Assembly: GCA_900557285.1 (NCBI GenBank)
Contig: USSJ01000013.1
Span: 1-12,215, forward strand
Length of the DNA: 12,215 nucleotides
Reading direction: 5' to 3'
From: an uncultured Clostridia bacterium
GTDB taxonomy: Bacteria; Bacillota; Clostridia; Christensenellales; Borkfalkiaceae
How positions within the stretch are numbered: the first letter of the stretch is position 1; each line of letters begins with the position of its first letter. Made by a program: the position numbers and the translations under genes. A model generated the notes under the pieces. The model had not been told where the DNA came from, ran no database searches, and worked only from the letters and a program-made list of their open reading frames with translations. Positions 6,099 through 12,215 of the stretch are shown here, in pieces.

Positions 6099-6126
6099 TT
6101 GATTTCAGGCTTTTTTATGGTATAAT
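6099..6126 (+). promoter_or_regulatory. Sigma-A-type promoter for gyrB-gyrA with extended -10
   Basis: TTGATT (6099-6104) and a perfect TATAAT (6121-6126) are 16 bases apart, and TGG directly before the -10 box gives the TGn extended -10 element. Transcription would start near 6133, leaving a leader of about 45 bases. Promoters of gyrase genes are commonly induced by DNA relaxation; whether this one is cannot be read from the sequence. Confidence 0.85.
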
Positions 6127-6163
6127 ATAAATGAGAATAATGTTGCGGCTATGCGGCAAAATC

Positions 6164-6168
6164 AGGAG
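6164..6168 (+). promoter_or_regulatory. Ribosome-binding site that sets the gyrB start
   Basis: AGGAG is 9 bases upstream of ATG 6178. It lies downstream of the alternative in-frame ATG at 6151, which has no such site. The shorter start also gives a GyrB-like N-terminus. Confidence 0.85.
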
Positions 6169-6177
6169 TTAAAAATC

Positions 6178-8085
6178 ATGACGGACAAAGTTCAAGGCGA
6201 ATACGGGGAAGAGCAAATACAGGTTCTGGAAGGACTGGAACCGGTCAGAAAACGCCCGGGAATGTATATCGGCTCGACGGATGAACGCGGTCTTCATCAC
6301 CTTGTGCAGGAGATCGTGGACAATTCGATCGACGAAGCATTGGCGGGATATTGCAATACGATCCGCGTAACGATCAATAAAGACGGATCGTGTTCTGTGG
6401 AGGACAACGGCCGCGGCATACCCACGGGTATTCATCATAAAGAAGGGATTTCTTCGGTCGAGCTCGTTTTGACCAAACTGCACGCAGGCGGTAAGTTCGG
6501 GGGCGGCGGTTATAAGATTTCTGGCGGATTGCATGGGGTCGGCCTTTCTGTCGTGAATGCATTGTCAGAATGGCTGGAAGTGGAAGTCAGTCAGAACGGA
6601 CACTTGTACAAACAGGTTTATAACCGAGGCGTACCGCAGCGTCCGCTGGCGATCGTCGGCGACACGGATAAGACGGGAACAAAGGTGACTTTTTATCCGG
6701 ACGACGAAATTTTTGAGACGATCGTTTTCAATTACGATAATCTGAAAGTGCGCCTGCGTGAGCTTGCGTATCTGAACAAAGGCCTGACGATTTCGATCCG
6801 CGATGAGCGTGAGGAAAAGCCGAAATATGATGAATTCTGCTATGAGGGCGGTATCCTTCATTTTGTGGAGGATTTAAATAAAAACAAGGAAACGCTCTTT
6901 ACGCAGCCTGTTTACTTTGAGGAACAGCAGGATGACTGTTCGATCGAAGTTGCCATTCAATACAATGACGGCTATAACGAAACGATATTCAGTTATGCGA
7001 ACAACATTCATACCGAGGAAGGCGGCACGCATCTGGACGGCTTTAAAGCGGCATTGACGAAGGTCATCAACGATGCGGGACACAGACTGAATATTCTGAA
7101 AGAGAACGATAAGCTGAGCGGAGAAGACGTCCGCGAAGGGATCACGGCTGTTGTTTCTGTCAAACTGACAGAACCGCAATTCGAAGGTCAGACCAAGACT
7201 AAACTCGGAAACAGTCAAATGCGTGCCTTTGTGCAGAAAGCGACGGTTGAACATCTTGGAACGTATCTGGAAGAGAATCCGTCACAGGCGAGGGAACTGA
7301 TCCTTCGGTGCGTTACGGCGCAGAAAGCGCGTGATGCGGCGCGCAATGCCAGGGAGCTGACGCGCCGTAAAGGAATTCTGGAGAGCACGACTTTGCCCGG
7401 GAAACTTGCGGATTGCAGCGAAAAGCGGTCGGAATTGTGCGAGATCTATATCGTTGAGGGTGATTCGGCAGGCGGTACTGCAAAGCAGGGCAGGGACAGG
7501 CGCTTTCAGGCGATTTTGCCGCTGCGCGGGAAGATCCTGAATGTTGAAAAAGCGCGTCTGAACCGTGTGCTTGAGAATGAAGAAATCAAGAGCATGATCA
7601 CAGCGTTCGGGTGCGGTATTTCGGATGATTTTGATGAGAGTAAACTGCGTTATGACCGCATCATCTGCATGACGGATGCCGATGTCGACGGCAGCCATAT
7701 CCGAATTTTACTTCTGACCTTCTTTTTCCGGTTTATGAAGCCGCTGGTACAGAACGGACACGTTTATATTGCGCAGCCTCCTTTGTACAAGGCAACGCGC
7801 GGAAAGGAGGAAAAATACATGTATTCGGACGCTGAGTTGGAAGAATACAGAAATTCAAATCCCGGGAAATTTGAATTGCAACGTTATAAGGGCTTGGGCG
7901 AAATGAACAAGGAACAGCTTTGGGAAACGACCATGAATCCTGCGACGCGCACATTAAAACGTGTTAACATGAAAGATGCCGTAGAAGCTGATGAGCTGTT
8001 CTCTTTGCTTATGGGTGAAAAGCCTGAACTGAGAAGGCAGTTTATCGAAGAAAACGCAAAACTGGTTGCGGAACTGGATATTTAA
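6178..8085 (+). CDS. gyrB: DNA gyrase subunit B
   Basis: GyrB is the ATPase subunit of the A2B2 enzyme that introduces negative supercoils into DNA. The 635-residue product is of usual Gram-positive length. The GHKL ATPase domain shows [13 protein letters not shown] (45-57, Glu45 as general base and Asn49 for magnesium), VEDNGRGIP (74-82) and GGLHGVG (116-122). The QTK loop (338-340) contacts the ATP gamma phosphate. The TOPRIM domain has [10 protein letters not shown] (424-433, Glu427) and DADVDGSH (500-507), which bind catalytic magnesium. The C-terminal GyrA-contact region has RYKGLGEMN (569-577) and a PATRTL stretch (588-593). There is no insertion of the large proteobacterial type. The first gene of an operon with gyrA, 12 bases apart. 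Lying next to a cysteine-rich gene rather than recF, it is probably away from, or rearranged relative to, the classical origin cluster. Confidence 0.98.
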   Translation: MTDKVQGEYGEEQIQVLEGLEPVRKRPGMYIGSTDERGLHHLVQEIVDNSIDEALAGYCNTIRVTINKDGSCSVEDNGRGIPTGIHHKEGISSVELVLTKLHAGGKFGGGGYKISGGLHGVGLSVVNALSEWLEVEVSQNGHLYKQVYNRGVPQRPLAIVGDTDKTGTKVTFYPDDEIFETIVFNYDNLKVRLRELAYLNKGLTISIRDEREEKPKYDEFCYEGGILHFVEDLNKNKETLFTQPVYFEEQQDDCSIEVAIQYNDGYNETIFSYANNIHTEEGGTHLDGFKAALTKVINDAGHRLNILKENDKLSGEDVREGITAVVSVKLTEPQFEGQTKTKLGNSQMRAFVQKATVEHLGTYLEENPSQARELILRCVTAQKARDAARNARELTRRKGILESTTLPGKLADCSEKRSELCEIYIVEGDSAGGTAKQGRDRRFQAILPLRGKILNVEKARLNRVLENEEIKSMITAFGCGISDDFDESKLRYDRIICMTDADVDGSHIRILLLTFFFRFMKPLVQNGHVYIAQPPLYKATRGKEEKYMYSDAELEEYRNSNPGKFELQRYKGLGEMNKEQLWETTMNPATRTLKRVNMKDAVEADELFSLLMGEKPELRRQFIEENAKLVAELDI

Positions 8086-8097
8086 AGGGAGAGAATC

Positions 8098-10701
8098 ATG
8101 GCGAAGAAAGAGACAAGTCCCGAACTGACAGAGGAATTTAAGAAAACCCTCGCAATGACAAATATGATCGACATTGAAGTGGATGAGGAATTGAAAAAAT
8201 CCTTTATCGCTTATGCAATGGCGGTCAATGTCAGCCGTGCCATACCGGACGTGCGAGACGGATTAAAACCGGTACATCGGCGTATTTTGTATTCCATGCA
8301 CGAAATGGGGCTTTACAATGACAAAGCTTACAGAAAGTGTGCGCGTATTGTCGGTGATGTTCTCGGTAAATATCATCCGCACGGTGATTCCGCAGTTTAT
8401 GATGCGCTGGTGCGCCTGGCACAGGATTTTTCCATCAATTTTCCGCTTGTGGACGGGCACGGCAACTTTGGTTCCGTAGACGGCGATCCTCCGGCGGCTA
8501 TGCGTTATACGGAAGCCAGGATGTCAAAACTTGCGGCGGAAATGCTTCGGGATCTGGATAAAGAAACTGTGGATTATTATCCGACTTTCGATGATACCGG
8601 TATGCAGCCTTGCGTATTGCCGGCAAGATTCCCGAATCTGTTGGTCAACGGCAGCGACGGCATTGCAGTCGGCATGGCGACAAACATTCCGCCTCATAAC
8701 CTTGCGGAAGTGATCAGCGGCGTGATTGCACAGATCGATAATCCGGATATAACCATTGATGAACTGATGAATTATATCCCTGCTCCGGATTTTCCTACGG
8801 GCGCTATTCTGATGGGAAGGGCAGGCATCAAGCGGGCATATCGGACGGGGAAAGGAAATTATATTTTACGTGCAAAATGTGAAATAGAGGATTTTAATTC
8901 CGGCAATACCACCCGCACGCGGATCATCGTCAGCGAAATCCCTTATCAGGTCAATAAGGCAAAACTGATCGAAAATATAGCCGATCTTGTCAAGGATAAG
9001 CGCGTGGAAGGCATTTCCGATATCCGTGAAGAGTCAGATAGGGACGGCATGCGCATCGTGATCGAGCTTCGTAAGGATGCGAACGCGCAAGTGGTGTTAA
9101 ATACTTTGTATAAGCACACGCAGCTGCAGACCTCCAACGGAATTATTTTATTGGCATTGGTCGACGGCGAACCGAAAGTTCTCAATCTGAAAGAGTGCAT
9201 CCATTATTATATCGAGCATCAGAAAGACGTTATTGTGCGGCGTACGCGGTTTGACCTGAACAAAGCAGAGGAACGCGCGCATATCGTGGCGGGACTTGTT
9301 TTGGCGCTGGCGAACATCGATGAAGTGATTGCGATCATCAAGCAGTCTGCCGATAAGAATGTTGCCGCTCAGAAATTGACGGAAGCGTTTGAACTGTCTG
9401 ACAAGCAGGCAAATGCGATTCTTGAAATGCGGTTGCAGAGATTGACATCTTTGGAAGTCGAAAAATTACAGGAAGAATTGGCTGAATTGGAACGCACGAT
9501 CGCGGATTTGAAAGATATTTTGGCAAACGAACAGCGCGTACTTGATATAATCAAAGCTGATCTTACGGCGATACACGATAATTATCCGAGCGAGAGAAAG
9601 ACGGAACTTTCTTACGATTACGGTGAGATCGATATTGAAGATCTGATCGAGGAAGAGGACATTGTTATTTCCATGACGCACAGCGGCTACATTAAGCGCC
9701 AGCCGGTTGCAGAATATAAGGCACAACGGCGCGGCGGTATGGGTGTGACGGCTCACAAGCCGAAGGATGAAGATTTTGTTGAAAAATTATTTATCTCGTC
9801 CACGCATGACAATATTCTTTTCTTCTCCAGCTATGGTAAAGTCTATTCGATCAAAGGGTATGAAATTCCTGAAGCGCAGCGTCAAGCGCGCGGCAGGGCA
9901 ATCGTAAATCTTTTGCAGATCGAGCAGGATGAAAAAATTACGGCAATTATTCCGTTGGCAAAAGACACGACAGGATATATTGCGATGGCGACGCGCAAGG
10001 GTCTGATCAAGAAGACTGCGCTCGAAGAATTTGAAAACATCCGCAAAGTCGGGAAGATCGCGATCAAGATCAACGAGGGCGACGAACTTATTTCTGTTCA
10101 GTTCACTACGGGCGACGACGAAATGATCATTGCTTCAAAGGAAGGCAAGTGCATCCGCTTCAGTGAAAAAGATGTGCGTCCGATGGGCAGGGATACGCAG
10201 GGCGTGAAAGCTATGAATCTGAGCGCGGACGACTATCTGGTCGATATGCTCGTAATCAAACCGGATTGCCAGATTTTGACGATCACGTCAAACGGATACG
10301 GGAAACGCTCCGACGTCGAGGATTATCGTCTGCAGGGAAGAGCAGGTAAAGGCATCAAAGCGGGTGTGTTCAACGAGAAAACAGGTTGGCTCGTGAATCT
10401 GAAGATCGTCAACGAAAACGAAGATATCATGGTCATTTCCAATAACGGCACGATTATACGCATGCATGTTGCGGATATTTCGATGATCGGAAGGAACACG
10501 CAAGGTGTTCGTATCATGCGCCTGAAAGATTCGGAGGTTGCAACTGTTGCCGTAGCGCCTCGTGAGGAAGAGGATGATAGCACGGAAAATGTGACCGACT
10601 CTGAAGATCAGCCGCTCGCAAACAATTCGCAGGAATCTGAGGCGGAATCCGACGGCGCAGATGCTGCGGATGCCCCGATCAATGAATCGGACGAAAATTA
10701 A
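8098..10701 (+). CDS. gyrA: DNA gyrase subunit A
   Basis: GyrA cuts and rejoins DNA and wraps it around its C-terminal beta-pinwheel. The 867-residue product has the winged-helix region with Tyr137 in AMRYTEAR as the catalytic tyrosine. The quinolone-resistance region [12 protein letters not shown] (91-102) keeps Ser98 and Asp102, matching E. coli Ser83 and Asp87, so it carries no classical resistance change. The tower and coiled-coil region spans about 380-500. The GyrA box, which marks gyrase rather than topoisomerase IV, reads QRRGGMG (543-549), with Met where Lys or Arg is usual. Six pinwheel blades follow, with repeated forms such as [25 protein letters not shown] and GRNTQGVRI. The last 47 residues (821-867) are an acidic, low-complexity tail. 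AGGGAGAG (8086-8093) is the ribosome-binding site. A terminator lies 7 bases past the stop. Confidence 0.98.
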   Translation: MAKKETSPELTEEFKKTLAMTNMIDIEVDEELKKSFIAYAMAVNVSRAIPDVRDGLKPVHRRILYSMHEMGLYNDKAYRKCARIVGDVLGKYHPHGDSAVYDALVRLAQDFSINFPLVDGHGNFGSVDGDPPAAMRYTEARMSKLAAEMLRDLDKETVDYYPTFDDTGMQPCVLPARFPNLLVNGSDGIAVGMATNIPPHNLAEVISGVIAQIDNPDITIDELMNYIPAPDFPTGAILMGRAGIKRAYRTGKGNYILRAKCEIEDFNSGNTTRTRIIVSEIPYQVNKAKLIENIADLVKDKRVEGISDIREESDRDGMRIVIELRKDANAQVVLNTLYKHTQLQTSNGIILLALVDGEPKVLNLKECIHYYIEHQKDVIVRRTRFDLNKAEERAHIVAGLVLALANIDEVIAIIKQSADKNVAAQKLTEAFELSDKQANAILEMRLQRLTSLEVEKLQEELAELERTIADLKDILANEQRVLDIIKADLTAIHDNYPSERKTELSYDYGEIDIEDLIEEEDIVISMTHSGYIKRQPVAEYKAQRRGGMGVTAHKPKDEDFVEKLFISSTHDNILFFSSYGKVYSIKGYEIPEAQRQARGRAIVNLLQIEQDEKITAIIPLAKDTTGYIAMATRKGLIKKTALEEFENIRKVGKIAIKINEGDELISVQFTTGDDEMIIASKEGKCIRFSEKDVRPMGRDTQGVKAMNLSADDYLVDMLVIKPDCQILTITSNGYGKRSDVEDYRLQGRAGKGIKAGVFNEKTGWLVNLKIVNENEDIMVISNNGTIIRMHVADISMIGRNTQGVRIMRLKDSEVATVAVAPREEEDDSTENVTDSEDQPLANNSQESEAESDGADAADAPINESDEN

Positions 10702-10708
10702 TAAAATT

Positions 10709-10755
10709 AAAGAACGCTCATCATGATTTTGAGCGTTCTTTCTGTTTGCGAAGTA
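10709..10755 (+). terminator. Rho-independent terminator after gyrA
   Basis: A perfect 12-bp stem (AAAGAACGCTCA 10709-10720 with 10730-10741) encloses a 9-base loop and is followed by a T-rich but interrupted tail. It closes the gyrBA operon. Confidence 0.85.
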
Positions 10756-10799
10756 CTATGTCAGGCATATATTGTAATAAAATCTGATTATTTATGTGG

Positions 10800-10828
10800 T
10801 TGACGTATTTGGAAGAATTTGTTATAAT
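10800..10828 (+). promoter_or_regulatory. Consensus sigma-A-type promoter for the HD-domain operon
   Basis: TTGACG (10800-10805) and TATAAT (10823-10828) are 17 bases apart, the best promoter in the window. Transcription would start near 10835, so any start codon before this, such as TTG/ATG at 10794 or 10827, is ruled out. Confidence 0.88.
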
Positions 10829-10856
10829 GGACAGACAAATTCTACGGGAGAAGAAA

Positions 10857-11444
10857 ATGAGCGATAAAAAAGAAGAATTTTTGCAGTTGTTTGATACGTA
10901 CATCAAGCGAGACGGGGCGGCTGAATTGAGAAAGTTTTTATTGAAATCTGATTTTTTTACGGCACCTGCAAGCAGTCGTTATCATTGCGCGCGTGAAGGC
11001 GGACTCTGCGAGCACAGTGTCAATACTTATCGTCGGCTCTTAAAAAATATCCAAATGGAATACGGCGACGAATGGGAAAAGGTCGTTCCGCATGAAAGTA
11101 TAGCGATTTGCGGGCTGTTGCATGATCTCTGCAAAATCGATTTTTATAAGTTGGATTACCGCAACGTAAAAGAGAACGGCGAATGGGTCAAAAAGCCGTG
11201 GTATACAAGAGAAGAAACTTTGCCTTTCGGGCACGGTGAAAAGTCCGTATATATCATCAACGGATTTATGCGTTTAAAACGTGACGAAGCCATGGCGATC
11301 AACTGGCATATGGGCGGCTTTGATATGCGGGCACGCGGCGGCGACGGTTCCGTGAGTGAAGCCTATGCAATTTTTCCGCTGGCTGTTTTTATGCATGTGT
11401 CCGATCTGGAAGCAACCTATATCGACGAAAAGCGCGGCATTTGA
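10857..11444 (+). CDS. HD-domain phosphohydrolase
   Basis: HD-domain proteins are metal-dependent phosphohydrolases acting on nucleotides, cyclic dinucleotides or RNA ends. The 195-residue product shows the expected metal ligands in order: His53 in GGLCEHSVNTY (48-58), the His89-Asp90 doublet in LLHDLCKID (87-95), His126 in FGHGEKS, His151 in NWHMGGFD, then His180 and Asp183 in FMHVSDLEA. The pattern with EHS...HD...H...H...D resembles the HD part of the YhaM 3'-5' exoribonuclease group, but the OB-fold N-terminal domain of YhaM is missing, so activity is uncertain. The start at ATG 10857 is set by GGGAG (10846-10850), 6 bases upstream, and by the promoter. It is followed after 6 bases by the Imm-5-like gene, with which it forms an operon. 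No signal peptide or membrane segment is seen. Confidence 0.85.
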   Translation: MSDKKEEFLQLFDTYIKRDGAAELRKFLLKSDFFTAPASSRYHCAREGGLCEHSVNTYRRLLKNIQMEYGDEWEKVVPHESIAICGLLHDLCKIDFYKLDYRNVKENGEWVKKPWYTREETLPFGHGEKSVYIINGFMRLKRDEAMAINWHMGGFDMRARGGDGSVSEAYAIFPLAVFMHVSDLEATYIDEKRGI

Positions 11445-11450
11445 AAGAAT

Positions 11451-11984
11451 ATGAATACACAACAGGAAGTACAAAGCGCACTGAAACGCGGACGAGCTAT
11501 TTTATTTACCAAAAACAGTGAGTGTTTGCAGCCGCTGTCGATTTTGTTGTCTGTCAGCAAACGTAAATCCATTGTATTATGGGCTTTGGATCTGGCAAAG
11601 GATGCAGCTGATTTGATTGCCGATCCGCAGTTTTCGTACACAGCCAAGCGAGCTGTCGATGAGTGCAGTTTGTGGGCACAAGGAAAAATCAAATTGCCCC
11701 AGGCGCGAAAAGCGATCCTTGCTTGCCATGGCGCAGCAAAAAAAGCGTCCGATCCGGTAACCGCAGCTTTTTTGCATGCAATCGGGCAGGCATGCAGTAC
11801 CGTGCATACAGTAAAACACGCATTAGGCTTTCCGGTGTATGACCTTACGGCCTGCGTGTTTCGTTCCGGCGCTGAAAATTGCACGGAGAGGATCTCCGAA
11901 CGCATAGCGCAATACATGGATCGCTTGTTGTTCAGAGGCGATCACTTTGACGATTTCAACGAATGGGCTGATTTTATTGAGTAA
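11451..11984 (+). CDS. Imm-5-like putative immunity-family protein
   Basis: The 177-residue product is mostly alpha-helical and cytoplasmic. Its middle resembles the Imm-5-like family, named as putative immunity proteins by computational context studies: LWALDLAKDAADL (43-55), AVDECSLWAQGKIKLPQARK (68-87), AILACHGAAKKASDP (88-102) and AIGQACSTVHTVKHALG (110-126), where the paired histidines and AxGQA are the recalled family signature, then PVYDLTA. The C-terminal third ends in an aromatic FNEWADFI motif. I recognise this by memory of the family and could not align it. No toxin gene or polymorphic-toxin cassette is adjacent; the neighbour is the HD-domain gene, 6 bases upstream, so it may have another, unknown role. 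The ribosome-binding site is weak (GAAAG just before the ATG), which fits coupling to the upstream gene. A strong terminator follows. Confidence 0.7.
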   Translation: MNTQQEVQSALKRGRAILFTKNSECLQPLSILLSVSKRKSIVLWALDLAKDAADLIADPQFSYTAKRAVDECSLWAQGKIKLPQARKAILACHGAAKKASDPVTAAFLHAIGQACSTVHTVKHALGFPVYDLTACVFRSGAENCTERISERIAQYMDRLLFRGDHFDDFNEWADFIE

Positions 11985-11997
11985 AAACGGGCATTAT

Positions 11998-12046
11998 ACC
12001 GATGTCTTCCCGCACAATATTTTGTGTGGGAAGACGTCGGTTTTTT
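11998..12046 (+). terminator. Rho-independent terminator after the HD/Imm-5-like operon
   Basis: Twenty-base arms (11998-12017 with 12022-12041) pair except for two G-T wobbles around the core GTCTTCCC/GGGAAGAC, with a four-base TATT loop and a run of six Ts (12041-12046). It starts 13 bases after the stop codon. Confidence 0.92.
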
Positions 12047-12182
12047 GTTATGGAAGAAAACTGATAGTGCCGCATGAAACGAAAGAACATCTGACAAAAA
12101 TATTTTACGCTGTGCCTTTTGGATTCACAAATATAAATATAAAATCAAAGGATATGAACACATCGGCATCAGAATATGGAAA
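12047..12182. other. AT-rich terminal spacer with no supported gene
   Basis: No frame here has both a start codon with a suitable ribosome-binding site and reasonable length. TTGGAT (12119-12124) and TAAAAT (12140-12145) form a weak promoter-like pair with only 15 bases between them. Confidence 0.4.
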
Positions 12183-12215
12183 AGCCGCCCGGCACAATGC
12201 TTGTGCCGGGCGGCT
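12183..12215. terminator. GC-rich hairpin at the window edge, probable terminator
   Basis: AGCCGCCCGGCACAA (12183-12197) pairs perfectly with 12201-12215 around a three-base loop, a 15-bp stem. The plus-strand tail is cut off by the window end. On the minus strand only three to four Ts follow. It may end a gene converging from outside the window or a short plus-strand transcript. Confidence 0.6.

Noticed and set aside
6151..6177. Upstream ATG start for gyrB
   Set aside because: No ribosome-binding site precedes it, while AGGAG is correctly placed for ATG 6178; the extra residues are not GyrB-like.
8368..8403. Quinolone-resistance change in GyrA
   Set aside because: Ser98 and Asp102, the usual sites of change, are both the sensitive-type residues.
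10794..10856. Longer start for the HD-domain gene
   Set aside because: It begins upstream of and runs through the consensus promoter (10800-10828), before the expected transcription start.
12154..12215. Short plus-strand frame from ATG 12154 to the window end
   Set aside because: The purine-rich stretch before the ATG is too close to serve as a ribosome-binding site, and the frame runs straight through the terminal hairpin.
1..12215. CRISPR arrays, insertion sequences, tRNA or rRNA genes
   Set aside because: I saw no spaced direct repeats, transposase motifs with terminal repeats, or recognisable RNA gene sequence on either strand.

Overview
The window comes from a spore-forming, Gram-positive-type bacterium, most likely a member of the class Clostridia. 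The evidence is the adjacent sporulation genes yabP and yabQ followed by divIC, strong GGAGG-type ribosome-binding sites, sigma-A-like promoters, a TypA, GyrB and GyrA of Firmicutes type, and GC content that by eye is a little under half. No rRNA, tRNA, CRISPR array, transposase or phage gene is visible. It reads as ordinary chromosome, with a few local oddities.

Layout. Positions 1-468 are the 3' end of a ComEC-like metallo-beta-lactamase-fold hydrolase, closed by a strong terminator. After an untranslated spacer comes typA (ribosome-associated GTPase). Its end runs into a hairpin that also overlaps the ribosome-binding site of the next gene. Then follows a tight co-directional cluster: yabP, yabQ (spore cortex formation), divIC (septum formation), a short Ppx/GppA-family phosphatase, and an M50-family membrane metalloprotease that appears frameshifted near 5117. 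A perfect 20-bp-arm palindromic terminator (5602-5641) closes this cluster.

The only minus-strand gene I support lies at 5758-5910. It is a 50-residue protein with nine cysteines, resembling paired zinc ribbons, with a near-ideal ribosome-binding site. It is divergent from gyrB. Between the two lies a (CG)7 tract just upstream of the gyrB promoter. gyrB and gyrA form a two-gene operon encoding both DNA gyrase subunits, ended by a terminator. recF, dnaA and dnaN are not in this window.

The last operon has a consensus promoter, an HD-domain phosphohydrolase, and a protein resembling the Imm-5-like putative immunity family. It ends at a strong terminator. The final 170 bases hold no gene I can support, only a GC-rich hairpin at the window edge.

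Start sites were moved from the longest open frame for typA (to TTG 776), gyrB (to ATG 6178) and the HD gene (to ATG 10857), because ribosome-binding sites, promoters and family N-termini agree there. Candidates worth a second look are the (CG)7 element at the gyrase promoter, the hidden cysteine-rich gene, the promoter inside yabQ, the hairpin over the yabP start, and the frameshifted protease. I found no convincing evidence of a wholly new multi-gene system.
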